Shown here piece by piece: positions 1 to 9,205 of a DNA stretch of 64,000 nucleotides. Source of the stretch: Pseudomonas sp. R37(2017). Its GTDB lineage: Bacteria > Pseudomonadota > Gammaproteobacteria > Pseudomonadales > Pseudomonadaceae. Below the pieces are notes generated by a model. That model made no database searches. It was not told where the DNA came from and worked only from the letters and a program-made list of their open reading frames with translations. Numbering within the stretch: position 1 is the first letter of the stretch; each line of letters begins with the position of its first letter. The stretch covers positions 1-64,000 of the forward strand of contig NZ_NEHO01000011.1 of NCBI RefSeq assembly GCF_002113375.1. Direction: 5' to 3'. The translations under genes were made by a program, and so were the position numbers.

Positions 1-77
1 ATCGAGCAGTTGTCATCAAGAACCATGCTGGCAGCACGTTGCTTGAACTCGCGGGTATAGGTCTTTCGCTCTTGCAT
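1..77 (-). CDS. IS3-family transposase OrfA, 5' part (cut by window edge)
   Basis: The minus strand opens at 77 with an ATG preceded by a strong AGGAGG site. It encodes MQERKTYTREFKQRAASMVL and a few more residues before leaving the window. The YTREFKQRAASMV stretch is typical of the helix-turn-helix N-terminus of IS3-group OrfA proteins, which pair with a DDE-type OrfB through frameshifting. Only about 25 codons are visible, so the exact IS and its integrity cannot be judged. Confidence 0.75.
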   Translation of the reverse strand, partial: MQERKTYTREFKQRAASMVLDDNCS

Positions 78-129
78 GGAACCTCCTGATTGGGCGAATC
101 ATATCGCCCTTAAGAGGTGTCCGGGATCA
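1..129 (-). mobile_element. Terminal part of an IS3-like insertion sequence
   Basis: Between the orfA start and the REP array lies a candidate terminal repeat, TGATCCCGGACACCTCTTAA read on the minus strand, ending near position 129. IS3-family elements typically have TG...CA termini and a short leader before orfA, as here. The other end lies outside the window, so the boundary is a prediction. The sequence just beyond it (from about 139) is half a REP palindrome. Confidence 0.6.
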
Positions 130-1479
130 TTAGGCCAGTTCATGCTCGCTCCTACAGGGGACGCGTAGCGGCTCACGGCTATGGCGACGTGTGTCTCCCG
201 CGTTCGCCTGGTGCAGTTCAGCCAAGAAAACAGGGTCGACTGTAGGAGCGAGCACGCTCGCGATGGTCGTTAACGAAAACGCGGGCTTACTGGCTAGACG
301 CGGCGTTCTTGAGTCCATCGCGAGCTTGCTCGCTCCTACAGGGGGACGCGTAGCGGCTCACGGCTATGGCGACGTGTGTCTCCTGTGTTCGCCTGGTGCT
401 GTTCACACAAGTAAACAGGGTCGACTGTAGGAGCGAGCACGCTCGCGATGGTCGTTAACGATAACGCGGGCTTACTGGATAGACGCGGCGTTCTTGAGTC
501 CATCGCGAGCATGCTCGCTCCTACAGGGGACGCGTACCGGCTCACGGCTATGGCGACGTGTGTCTCCCGCGTTCGCCTGGTGCTGTTCACCCAAGAAAAC
601 AGGGTCGACTGTAGGAGCGAGCACGCTCGCGATGGTCGTTAACGATAACGCGGGCTTACTGGCTAGACCCGGCGTTCTTGAGTCCATCGCGAGCTTGCTC
701 GCTCCTACAGGGGGACGCGTAGCGGCTCACGGCTATGGCGACGTGTGTCTCCCGTGTTGGCCTGGTGCTGTTCACCCAAGAAAACAGGGTCGACTGTAGG
801 AGCGAGCACGCTCGCGATGGTCGTTAACGAAAACGCGGGCTTACTGGCCAGACGCGGCGTTCTTGAGTCCATCGCGAGCTTGCTCGCTCCTACAGGGGGA
901 CGCGTAGCGGCTCACGGCTATGGCGACGTGTGTCTCCTGTGTTCGCCTGGTGCTGTTCACACAAGTAAACAGGGTCGACTGTAGGAGCGAGCACGCTCGC
1001 GATGGTCGTTAACGATAACGCGGGCTTACTGGATAGACGCGGCGTTCTTGAGTCCATCGCGAGCATGCTCGCTCCTACAGGGGACGCGTACCGGCTCACG
1101 GCTATGGCGACGTGTGTCTCCCGCGTTCGCCTGGTGCTGTTCACCCAAGAAAACAGGGTCGACTGTAGGAGCGAGCACGCTCGCGATGGTCGTTAACGAT
1201 AACGCGGGCTTACTGGCTAGACCCGGCGTTCTTGAGTCCATCGCGAGCTTGCTCGCTCCTACAGGGGGACGCGTAGCGGCTCACGGCTATGGCGACGTGT
1301 GTCTCCCGTGTTGGCCTGGTGCTGTTCACCCAAGAAAACAGGGTCGACTGTAGGAGCGAGCACGCTCGCGATGGTCGTTAACGAAAACGCGGGCTTACTG
1401 GCCAGACGCGGCGTTCTTGAGTCCATCGCGAGCATGCTCGCTCCTACAGGGGCGCGTACCGACTCACTGCTGTGGCAAC
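130..1479. repeat. Tandem REPIN array, seven units of about 185 bp, with a 554-bp higher-order repeat
   Basis: No gene is credible here. Units start at 240, 425, 609, 794, 979, 1163 and 1348. Each has a left REP (CTGTAGGAGCGAGCACGCTC), a spacer, an inverted right REP (GAGCATGCTCGCTCCTACAG or the TTGCTCGC variant) and an 80-bp linker beginning GGACGCGTA. Units differ by small variants that recur every third unit, so about 296-799 is repeated nearly perfectly at 850-1353. The left edge is a half REP next to the IS end. The right edge decays within 20 bp of the dehydrogenase stop codon. Short open frames in the array repeat with the same period and are by-products. Confidence 0.92.
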
Positions 1480-1480
1480 G

Positions 1481-2767
1481 TCAGAAACGATCCAGCCTGT
1501 ACGGCGCAGTCGCCGGCAGGCTGTGGGGCTGGGTGCCGGTCAACGGGGTGGCCATTTGTGCAATCATTTCTGCCGTGACCGCGGCCTGGGTCAATCCCAG
1601 ATGCTGATGGCCGAAGGCGAGCAGGACCTTGCCGTCGCACACCCGGTCGATGATCGGCAGGGAGTCGGGCAGGGAGGGGCGGAAACCCATCCAGGGTGTC
1701 GCTGCTTCGGCACTCAGATCTTGCTTGAACAGGCCTTTGCTCAGGCGGTGCAACTGCCAGGCGCGTTCCATGGTCGGCGGGCATTCCAGGCCTGCGAATT
1801 CAACGGTACCGGCCAGTCGCAGACCCTCGCTCATTGGCGTCATGATGAACTTGCGCTCCAGTGAGGTGACGGCAAACGGCAGGCGCTCGTGTTCGTGGGG
1901 CAGCATCAGGTGATAGCCGCGTTCGGTATCCAGCGGCACCTTCTTGCCGGTCAGCGCGGCGGTGAGCTTCGCCGAATGGGCACCACAGGCAATCAATACC
2001 TGGCGGCTGCTGAAACGGCCTTGATCGGTGACCAACGACACGCCGTGTTCATCCAGTTGCCCGCCCTCGACCCGCTGCTTGAGGAACTGCACGCCGCTGC
2101 TTTTGGCTGCGTGGACCAGTTCACCGACCACCCGGAAGGGATCGAGAAAATGCCCGGTGCGCGGGAAAAACAAACCACCGCGAATCTGTTCGCTGAGTTG
2201 CGGCGCCACATCGCGGACGGCCCTGGCCTGCCAGAAGTCCACCGGAACCTGCTGCTGGCGCATGCGCGACTGTAGCGCTTCGATCGCCTGCTGCGAATCG
2301 GGACGCTCGAACACCAGCAGCGAACCGTCTTCTTTCATCAACCCTGGACGGTCGATGGTCTCCAGCAACCGGTGCCAGGCACCCAGGCTGCTTTCATTGA
2401 GCGCACGGATGCCGGCCACGGTGCGCTGGAACGGTGCCGGACGCAGGTTCAGCAACAGGCGTGCGAACCAGGGCAGGGCCCGGGGCATGTATTTCCAGTC
2501 CAGGCGCAGCGGGCCCATCGGGTCCAGGAGCATGGCGGGCAGGCGTTTGAGGATCGACAGGTCGGCGATGGGGAACACCTGCTCCGTGGCGAGGTGCCCG
2601 GCATTGCCGAACGAGGCGCCACGACCGGGTTCCTGCTGATCGATCACCACCACCCGCCGGCCCTGACGGGCCAGGCGCAGGGCGCTGGCGACGCCGATGA
2701 TCCCGGCGCCGATCACGGCAACGTCCGCCGCTGCGTGGGGAGGGTTGAAATGGGATTGGTTGGACAT
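1481..2767 (-). CDS. FAD-dependent D-amino acid (cis-4-hydroxy-D-proline) dehydrogenase
   Basis: 428 aa. The N-terminus has the dinucleotide-binding motif VAVIGAGIIGVASALRLA, followed by the RGASFGNAG segment typical of DadA-type enzymes of the DAO superfamily. It lies 3 nt downstream of the KGSA dehydrogenase gene in a minus-strand run with deaminase, 2-epimerase and permease genes. The inferred role is oxidation of cis-4-hydroxy-D-proline to pyrroline-4-hydroxy-2-carboxylate, feeding electrons to the respiratory chain. It is a single polypeptide, unlike the multi-subunit hydroxyproline dehydrogenases of some bacteria. Substrate is inferred from neighbours; a general D-amino acid dehydrogenase is the alternative. 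Confidence 0.87.
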   Translation of the reverse strand: MSNQSHFNPPHAAADVAVIGAGIIGVASALRLARQGRRVVVIDQQEPGRGASFGNAGHLATEQVFPIADLSILKRLPAMLLDPMGPLRLDWKYMPRALPWFARLLLNLRPAPFQRTVAGIRALNESSLGAWHRLLETIDRPGLMKEDGSLLVFERPDSQQAIEALQSRMRQQQVPVDFWQARAVRDVAPQLSEQIRGGLFFPRTGHFLDPFRVVGELVHAAKSSGVQFLKQRVEGGQLDEHGVSLVTDQGRFSSRQVLIACGAHSAKLTAALTGKKVPLDTERGYHLMLPHEHERLPFAVTSLERKFIMTPMSEGLRLAGTVEFAGLECPPTMERAWQLHRLSKGLFKQDLSAEAATPWMGFRPSLPDSLPIIDRVCDGKVLLAFGHQHLGLTQAAVTAEMIAQMATPLTGTQPHSLPATAPYRLDRF

Positions 2768-2770
2768 GGC

Positions 2771-4348
2771 CTAGGCTTCCCTCTGGCCGTCGAGCAGGCG
2801 ACGCAACTGCAACGGGTTGCCGTGCTTGAGCGCGGCCGGCAGCAAGGCGTCCGGGAAGTCCTGATAGCAGACCGGGCGCAGGAAACGCAGGATGGCGGCG
2901 GTGCCGACCGAGGTGCTGCGCGCATCGGAAGTCGCCGGGAACGGGCCGCCATGGACCATGGCATCGCACACTTCGACCCCGGTCGGCCAGCCATTGACCA
3001 ACAGGCGCCCGGCCTTGCGCTCGAGGATCGGCAGCAACGCCCTGGCGCTCTCCACGTCGCCATCGTCCAGGTGCAGGGTGGCGGTCAACTGGCCTTCGAG
3101 GTGTTCGATGACCTGGCGAATCTGCTCGTCGCTGGCACATTGCACGACCAGTGATGCCGCACCGAACATTTCCGCCTGCAACGCCGGGTTGGCGAGAAAC
3201 TCGCTGGCCCGGGTGACGAACAGGTGGGCCTGGCACTGGTTAGGCGTTTCGCCTTTGAGGCCGACAGCCACTGTTTGCGCGTGGGCATGCTCGGCCAGCG
3301 CACCGACGCCAGCCTCGTAGGCGTTGAAAATGCCGGGGGTGAGCATGGTCTGCGCCGGGCTGCGCTGTAGCAGTTGCGCAGCCGACTGGATGAAGCGCTC
3401 AAGGTCAGGGCCCTGGCGGGCAATTACCAGACCCGGGTTGGTGCAGAACTGGCCGGCGCCCTGGGTGAGGGAGGCGACGAAGCCTTGCGCCAGCGCTTCG
3501 GCGCGCGATTGCAGGGCTGCCGGGAACAGTAGCACGGGATTGATCGAGCTCATTTCCGCGTACACCGGGATTGGCTCGGGACGCGCCTGGGCTGCGTTGC
3601 ACAGGGCGATGCCGCCGCTGCGCGAGCCGGTGAAACCCACGGCCTTGATGCGCGGATCGGTGACCAGGGCGATGCCCACTTCGCGGCCGGAGCCGTACAG
3701 CAGCGAGAACACGCCTTCGTGTAGCCCGCACAGTTTGACCGCACGGGCCACGGCTCGGCCGACCAGTTCGCTGGTGCCCGGATGCGCGCCATGGGCCTTG
3801 ACGATCACCGGGCAGCCGGCAGCCAGCGCCGAGGCGGTGTCACCGCCGGCCACCGAGAAGGCCAGGGGAAAGTTGCTGGCACCGAACACCGCCACCGGGC
3901 CGAGCGGCACCTGACGCTGACGCAGGTCCGGGCGAGGCAGGGGTTGACGCTCCGGCAGTGCGGAGTCGACCCGCACATCCAGCCATTCGCCGGCGCGCAC
4001 GGTACGGGCAAAGGTGCGCAGTTGCTGGCAGGTGCGGCCCCGTTCACCCTGGATGCGCGCACGCGGCAGACCGGTCTCGGCCACGGCGCGATCGATCAAT
4101 TCGTCGCCGAGGGCTTCGATTTCGCTGGCGATGGTTTCGAGGAATTCGGCGCGGGCCTCCAGGGACGTCGCGCGAAAGCTGTCCAGGGCAGTCCACGCCA
4201 GGGCGCAGGCCTGTTCGACGTGCTCGCTGCCGCCACCGCGGTAAGCCGGTTCAAGTGCAAGATTGGTGGCCGGATCAATGCCGCGAATCGCTTCGCGGTT
4301 ACCGGTGATGGCCTGCTGGCCGATCAGCATGTTGCCTGTCAGTGTCAT
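2771..4348 (-). CDS. Alpha-ketoglutarate semialdehyde dehydrogenase (NADP-type ALDH)
   Basis: 525 aa aldehyde dehydrogenase. The catalytic cysteine is seen in GAGQFCTNPG and the general-base glutamate in YAEMSSINPV. The FGASNFPLAFS segment matches the cofactor-binding region of the 2,5-dioxovalerate dehydrogenase subgroup. It should oxidise 2-oxoglutarate semialdehyde, the last intermediate of hydroxyproline breakdown, to 2-oxoglutarate. Its place between the deaminase and dehydrogenase genes supports this. The same subgroup also serves sugar-acid pathways, but no sugar-acid genes are adjacent. Confidence 0.88.
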   Translation of the reverse strand: MTLTGNMLIGQQAITGNREAIRGIDPATNLALEPAYRGGGSEHVEQACALAWTALDSFRATSLEARAEFLETIASEIEALGDELIDRAVAETGLPRARIQGERGRTCQQLRTFARTVRAGEWLDVRVDSALPERQPLPRPDLRQRQVPLGPVAVFGASNFPLAFSVAGGDTASALAAGCPVIVKAHGAHPGTSELVGRAVARAVKLCGLHEGVFSLLYGSGREVGIALVTDPRIKAVGFTGSRSGGIALCNAAQARPEPIPVYAEMSSINPVLLFPAALQSRAEALAQGFVASLTQGAGQFCTNPGLVIARQGPDLERFIQSAAQLLQRSPAQTMLTPGIFNAYEAGVGALAEHAHAQTVAVGLKGETPNQCQAHLFVTRASEFLANPALQAEMFGAASLVVQCASDEQIRQVIEHLEGQLTATLHLDDGDVESARALLPILERKAGRLLVNGWPTGVEVCDAMVHGGPFPATSDARSTSVGTAAILRFLRPVCYQDFPDALLPAALKHGNPLQLRRLLDGQREA

Positions 4349-4437
4349 GGTCGTACCTGAAAAAAAGAGAGTAGGGCGTTGGCGAAAATAAAAGCGGCGC
4401 GCATTGGCTAATGCTGATCAGTTGAACGCCGCAATCC

Positions 4438-4464
4438 TTGTGGGAGCAAGCTCGCTCCCACAGG
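4438..4464. repeat. Single REP palindrome between deaminase and ALDH genes
   Basis: TTGTGGGAGCAAGCTCGCTCCCACAGG is a compact palindrome of the GTGGGAGC class in the 173-bp gap between two genes of the hydroxyproline run. As RNA it would form a stable hairpin and could act as a processing or attenuation point within the operon. Confidence 0.85.
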
Positions 4465-4521
4465 TTTAGCTCGTTAACTGATCGGCATTACGCAACCTGG
4501 CACGCCGCTGTGTTGGCTGAA

Positions 4522-5469
4522 TCAGGCGAAGTTCTGCTCGGCCGACCATTGCTCGTACCACTGGCGGAACAGCGCGTACTGGTTCTCGGCATAACGACGC
4601 TGGGCATCGCTGAGCGCATCGGTCTCGTTGAAGTGCAGGCTGTATTCCTTGTCGCCATTGAGCACCATCAGGTGCTTGTAATAGAGCACCAGGTCGCAGC
4701 CCTCATCGAAGGACGACAGCACCGCGAGTGCGGATTCCAGCTCCCGGGCCTGGCGACGCGCCTTGGCATCGCCCTTGGCCGCTTGTTTGCTCAAGGCCAC
4801 CAGGCGCAACACTTCGCGCGGCAGTGCGTTGCCGATGCCGGTGATGGCACCGGTGGCGTTGCAGTTGACGAAACCATGCACCACCTGGGTGTCGACACCG
4901 ACCATCAGGGTCACGTCATCGTCCCTGGAGGTGATGTGTTCGGCGGCGTAGCGCATGTCGGCGGCACCGCCGAATTCCTTGAAGCCGATCAGGTTCGGGT
5001 ACTCGCGACGCAGTTCGAAGAACAGGTCGGCGCGGGTGGCGAAGCCGTAGTAAGGGCTGTTGTAGATCACCGCCGGCAGGCCTGGAGCGGCTTCGAGGAT
5101 CGCGGCGAAGTGGGCTTTTTGCGCGGTGGCCGAAGCGCCGCGGGACAGCACGCGCGGGATGACCATCAAGCCATGGGCGCCGACTTTAGCCGCGTGTGCC
5201 GCATGGGAAACCGCCTCGCGGCTGTTGACCGCACCGGTGCCGACGATGGTCGGAACGCCGGCGGCCACCAGGCGCGCCACGCCTTCCTGACGTTCGGCCT
5301 CGGTCAGCAGCGGCCAGTCGCCCATGGAGCCGCAATACACCACCGCGCTCATGCCGATGTCGATCAGCTCGCGACCCTTGGCCACCAGCGCGTCGAAGTC
5401 CGGCTTGCGCTCGGCGGTGCATGGAGTCATCAGTGCAGGGATGCAGCCAGTGAAAATGTTGTCGCTCAT
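4522..5469 (-). CDS. 1-pyrroline-4-hydroxy-2-carboxylate deaminase (DHDPS family)
   Basis: 315 aa (beta/alpha)8 enzyme of the dihydrodipicolinate synthase/N-acetylneuraminate lyase family. The Schiff-base lysine is in NLIGFKEFGG and the family tyrosine in YNSPYYG. In hydroxyproline degraders this member deaminates and dehydrates pyrroline-4-hydroxy-2-carboxylate to 2-oxoglutarate semialdehyde, which fits the adjacent dehydrogenase. The start at MSDNIFTGCIPAL was chosen because AGGAG lies 9 nt upstream; an in-frame ATG 27 nt earlier lacks a good site. Assignment as deaminase rather than DapA rests on the cluster. Confidence 0.87.
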   Translation of the reverse strand: MSDNIFTGCIPALMTPCTAERKPDFDALVAKGRELIDIGMSAVVYCGSMGDWPLLTEAERQEGVARLVAAGVPTIVGTGAVNSREAVSHAAHAAKVGAHGLMVIPRVLSRGASATAQKAHFAAILEAAPGLPAVIYNSPYYGFATRADLFFELRREYPNLIGFKEFGGAADMRYAAEHITSRDDDVTLMVGVDTQVVHGFVNCNATGAITGIGNALPREVLRLVALSKQAAKGDAKARRQARELESALAVLSSFDEGCDLVLYYKHLMVLNGDKEYSLHFNETDALSDAQRRYAENQYALFRQWYEQWSAEQNFA

Positions 5470-5526
5470 GTTGTCGTCACTCCTGGAAGCGTTCATTCAG
5501 ATCGGGTTGGTTAACAGGCGCGGGGC

Positions 5527-6453
5527 TCAAATGCCCCACGCAAAGGGGTCTTGTTCGTCGATCAGCAAGGTGCTGTCGGCGGTCATGTAGGCGCGGCCGG
5601 TGATGAAAGGGATGATGCGTTCGCCTTGCCATTCATAGCGGCCGACGAACTGGCTGGCGGTGATGCTGGCCTGGACCCAGCGTTCACCGGCGGCCAGTTT
5701 TCCGTCGGCCGCCAGGCACGCGAGCTTGGCGCTGGTGCCAGTCCCGCAGGGCGAGCGGTCGTAGGCCTTGCCGGGGCACATGACGAAGTTGCGGCTGTCG
5801 GCGTGGTCGTCTTCGGCAAACAGTTCGATGTGGTCGATCAGCGCGCCGTCTTCACCCTGGATGCCTTGGGCCTCAAGTGCCTTGAGCATTGCCCAGGTGT
5901 ATTCGGTGAGGAACTCGACGTTGTCCATCTGCAAGGCCTGGCCGTGGTCGGACACCAGGAAAAACCAGTTGCCGCCCCAGGCGATGTCACCGTATACGCG
6001 GCCATGTCCCGGCACTTCGACCGCAACCTGTTTGCGGTAGCGGTAGGCGGGCACGTTGCGCAGAGTGACATTGCCGTCCTCGTGCAGCGTGGCGCTGACC
6101 GGACCCACCGGCGTATCGATCTTGTGCTCGCCAGGCTGGATATGCCCCAGGTGATGCAGCGAATTGACCAGGCCGATGGTGCCGTGTCCGCACATGCCGA
6201 GGTAACCGGCGTTGTTGAAGAAGATCACGCCGCAGGTGGCATCCGGCGACACCGGTTCGCAATACAGCGCACCCACCAGCACATCGTTGCCACGGGGTTC
6301 CAGCAGGCAGGCGCGACGCCATTGGTCATGCTGTTCGCGCAGGGAATCGCGCTTCTCGGCCATGGTCCGGCCGGACAACTGGGGCAGGCCCGACATCACC
6401 AGGCGAGTCGGTTCGCCGCCGGTGTGGGAATCAATGACATGTACTTTTTTCAT
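5527..6453 (-). CDS. 4-hydroxyproline 2-epimerase
   Basis: 308 aa proline racemase family protein starting MKKVHVIDSHTGGEPTR, the usual N-terminus. Both catalytic cysteines are present, in LGMCGHGTIG and DRSPCGTGTSAK. Paired cysteines mark true racemases/epimerases; the related hydroxyproline dehydratases replace one. It converts trans-4-hydroxy-L-proline to cis-4-hydroxy-D-proline, the entry step for the downstream dehydrogenase. An in-frame ATG 12 nt upstream is possible, but its extra residues are not typical of the family. Confidence 0.92.
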   Translation of the reverse strand: MKKVHVIDSHTGGEPTRLVMSGLPQLSGRTMAEKRDSLREQHDQWRRACLLEPRGNDVLVGALYCEPVSPDATCGVIFFNNAGYLGMCGHGTIGLVNSLHHLGHIQPGEHKIDTPVGPVSATLHEDGNVTLRNVPAYRYRKQVAVEVPGHGRVYGDIAWGGNWFFLVSDHGQALQMDNVEFLTEYTWAMLKALEAQGIQGEDGALIDHIELFAEDDHADSRNFVMCPGKAYDRSPCGTGTSAKLACLAADGKLAAGERWVQASITASQFVGRYEWQGERIIPFITGRAYMTADSTLLIDEQDPFAWGI

Positions 6454-6498
6454 AAACCTTCCCATTAGAGTAGTTCGCAGGCTTTGCAGGCCTGAATG

Positions 6499-8145
6499 TC
6501 AGCGAGAGGTCTGGGCGACCACACCGATCGGACGCTGTCTTGTGGTCGTGCCGCTGTAGACGGGATCGGCTTCAGCTTCACCGTCGTCGTCTTCCAGGCG
6601 AACCAGATGCGCCGGCACGCCGGTGGCCGCGCCCCAGTAGTAGATGCCCATGGCGCAGGCCGCCACGGCCAGGGTGTCGAAAGGATGGGTGAGCACGCCC
6701 ATGCCGCCGAAACTGCCGAGCCAGGACAGCACGATGGTCACGGCGTAGAAGCCGATCAGCCATGCCGAAGAGCGCACTTGCCGGGCCAGGCTCAGGTGTT
6801 GGGTCGGCACGAAGCGTCCGCACAGCAGGTACACCACGAACATCAGGATCTGCAGGCCGAGCAGCCAGGACACAGTGCTCCAGCCGGACCAGTAGACGAT
6901 CAGCGCGGCGATGATGAACGACACCGGACCGAGGACAGCCATGCGCTTGACCTTGAACGGGCGCGGCATGTCGGGTGCATTGCGACGCAGGGCGGCCACC
7001 GACACCGGGGCCACGGCGTAGCTCAATACCAGCGCGGCGGAGACCACGTTGATCAGGGCTTCCCACGAAGGGAAGGGCAGGGTCCAGAACACCGACAGGG
7101 CAAAGGTCAGCCACAGCGCCGGACGCGGGATGCCGGACTTTTCGTCAATGCGGGTGAAGACCTTGAAGAACGTACCGGTCTGCGCCCAGCCATAGATCAC
7201 CCGCGGGGTGGCGTTCATGTAGATGTTGCCGCAACCGCTGGGAGAGATCACCGCGTCGGCCACCACCAGATACGCCAGCCAACCCACACCAAGGGCCAGG
7301 GCGATGTCGCGGTAAGGCAGGGCGAGTGCCTTGGAGACGCCGGCCCAACCGTTGGCGAGCATTTCGGTGGGCACGCCGCCGAGGAATGCCACTTGCAGCA
7401 ACACATAGATCGCGGTGGACAGCAGTACGGAGAGGATCAGGGCAATCGGGATGGTGCGTTGCGGATTCTTTACTTCGCTGGCCACCGAGATGATCGGTGT
7501 CAGCCCCAGGTAGGCGAAGATAATGCCGCCGGCGGACACCGCCATCTCGACACCGGACAGCCCGAACGGCATGAAGCCCTGGGACTGGAAGTTCTGCGGT
7601 TTGAAGAAAGTGAACAGCACGCCAATGACCAGCAACGGCACGATGAACTTGAACATGCTGATCAGGTTGTTGGCCTTGGCGAACGTTTTCACGCTGTAGT
7701 AGTTGAGCATGAAGAACAGGCACAGCAGGCCGAACTGAACCAGCCAGCCAAGCGCCGTCGGATTGCTGGATCCGGCCTGGGTCAATGCGGGAAACCACGC
7801 AGCGGCATACTGGCGCGCGGCGACCACTTCGATGGCGACCAGGCTGGAAAACGCGATCAGCGTGATAAAGCCCATCAGGTAACCCAGCAGCGGGCCGTGG
7901 GAGTAGACCGGGTAGCGAATCACACCGCCGGCGCGGGGCAGTGCCGCGCCGAGCTCGCAGTAGACGATGCCCAGCAGCAGCACCGCAAAACCGCCCAGCA
8001 GCCAGGAAAAAATCCCCGCCGGCCCGGCGATGGCGGACACGTGACTGGCTGCGAACAGCCAGCCGGAGCCGAAGATAGCCCCCAGTCCGATAAACGTAAG
8101 GTCTATCAATGAAAGTTGTTTTTTGAACTTGCCTTGGCCTGACAT
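6499..8145 (-). CDS. APC-family amino acid permease, probable hydroxyproline transporter
   Basis: 548 aa. The protein begins MSGQGKFKKQLSLIDLTFIG and is rich in hydrophobic segments. The first, GLGAIFGSGWLFAAS, is the APC signature helix, and at least twelve membrane spans are apparent. The start has AAGGCGATGTA just upstream; longer frames upstream are random read-through. It is the promoter-proximal gene of the minus-strand hydroxyproline run and diverges from the AraC-type regulator, so hydroxyproline or proline uptake is the likely role. Substrate is inferred from context only. Confidence 0.86.
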   Translation of the reverse strand: MSGQGKFKKQLSLIDLTFIGLGAIFGSGWLFAASHVSAIAGPAGIFSWLLGGFAVLLLGIVYCELGAALPRAGGVIRYPVYSHGPLLGYLMGFITLIAFSSLVAIEVVAARQYAAAWFPALTQAGSSNPTALGWLVQFGLLCLFFMLNYYSVKTFAKANNLISMFKFIVPLLVIGVLFTFFKPQNFQSQGFMPFGLSGVEMAVSAGGIIFAYLGLTPIISVASEVKNPQRTIPIALILSVLLSTAIYVLLQVAFLGGVPTEMLANGWAGVSKALALPYRDIALALGVGWLAYLVVADAVISPSGCGNIYMNATPRVIYGWAQTGTFFKVFTRIDEKSGIPRPALWLTFALSVFWTLPFPSWEALINVVSAALVLSYAVAPVSVAALRRNAPDMPRPFKVKRMAVLGPVSFIIAALIVYWSGWSTVSWLLGLQILMFVVYLLCGRFVPTQHLSLARQVRSSAWLIGFYAVTIVLSWLGSFGGMGVLTHPFDTLAVAACAMGIYYWGAATGVPAHLVRLEDDDGEAEADPVYSGTTTRQRPIGVVAQTSR

Positions 8146-8334
8146 TACATCGCCTTCTTGTGAGTTATTGGATAGGCAGGTGTGCACTTCAAGTCGCCCC
8201 CTTTTCGCTTTTGCCGAGGAGGGCGGTGGCCATAGAGTGAACTTGGCGGCGTGCTTGCGATTGATGTTTTCCTTGGGTGTCGATGACGAAATCAGCACAA
8301 TGGGCAATGTCTGATTTTTGCGAGGGATGGGTAC

Positions 8335-9129
8335 GTGACTCAGGATGCGTTTGCGTTGATGTGCCAGGGCGACGACTCGAACCGCCCCGAATCCATCGAG
8401 CACCTGCTGGCCGGTGTGGCGCTTTTGCTGCCCATGCTCGATGTCATTCCCAATGCGGCGATCTTCATCAAGGATGTGCAGGCGCGCTATGTCATGGCCA
8501 ATCGCACGCTGGTGCAGCGCTGCGGTTTGAAGCAACTGCAACCGCTGCTGGGGAAAACCAGCGCCGAGGTGTTTCCCGAGCAATTGGGGCCTGGCTATAC
8601 CGAGCAGGACAGGCGGGTGCTGGAGCAGGGCCTGGTGCTGGAAGACCAGCTGGAGTTGCATCTGTACGGCAGTCGCGAGCCGGGCTGGTGCCTGACCCAT
8701 AAACGACCGTTGTATAACCGCCACAATGAAATCATCGGTCTGGTGGGTATCTCGGTCGACCTGCAATCGGCCAGCGATACCCACCCGGCGTACCAGCGCC
8801 TGGCGGCGGTGGACGAACACATTCGCGCGCATTTCCACCGTCGCATTACCCTCGGCGAGTTGACGCGCATCGCCGGGATTTCAGTGGCGCAACTGGAACG
8901 CTACTGCAAGCGTGTGTTCCACCTGACGCCCCGGCAGATGATCCAGAAGGTTCGCCTGGAGCATGCGCATCGGTTGCTCCATACCGATGTGCCCATCACC
9001 GAGGTCGCCCTGCAATGCGGCTATACCGACCACAGCGCGTTCACCCGACAGTTCAAGGCCCTGACCGGTTTCACTCCGCGCCAGTACCGCCAGGCCACCG
9101 GTCACGAGCCACCGTCCGCTCTGGATTAG
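8335..9129 (+). CDS. AraC-family regulator with N-terminal PAS domain
   Basis: 264 aa, probable GTG start. Residues about 30-140 look like a PAS sensor (DVIPNAAIFIKDVQARYVMAN; LVGISVDLQ near the end of the fold). Residues about 160-255 form a double helix-turn-helix AraC domain (LGELTRIAGISVAQLERYCK; VALQCGYTDHSAFTRQFKAL). It diverges from the permease gene and is the likely activator of the hydroxyproline cluster, as an AraC-type regulator is in other pseudomonads. The PAS rather than cupin effector domain is notable. The GTG choice is uncertain; an internal ATG 24 nt later is possible. Confidence 0.85.
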   Translation: MTQDAFALMCQGDDSNRPESIEHLLAGVALLLPMLDVIPNAAIFIKDVQARYVMANRTLVQRCGLKQLQPLLGKTSAEVFPEQLGPGYTEQDRRVLEQGLVLEDQLELHLYGSREPGWCLTHKRPLYNRHNEIIGLVGISVDLQSASDTHPAYQRLAAVDEHIRAHFHRRITLGELTRIAGISVAQLERYCKRVFHLTPRQMIQKVRLEHAHRLLHTDVPITEVALQCGYTDHSAFTRQFKALTGFTPRQYRQATGHEPPSALD

Positions 9130-9205
9130 CGACGCGCCGGGCACGGCCCTGTAGACTGGCGGCGCACCAGGCACCTGCCTCACCACTTCAAGCAAGAGAG
9201 CTCCC

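Noticed and set aside
130..1479. Regular repeats with spacers resembling a CRISPR array
   Set aside because: The units are about 185 bp, the spacers themselves are repeated, the palindromes are REP elements found all over the window, and no cas gene is present.
191..1607. Repeated open frames of 60-100 codons in the array (PVGASMLAM-type peptides)
   Set aside because: They recur with the repeat period in several frames on both strands and are translations of REP sequence without ribosome sites.
6496..8112. 538-codon plus-strand frame over the permease gene
   Set aside because: Highly hydrophilic, Gln/His/Arg-rich shadow of a membrane protein gene; no start signal.
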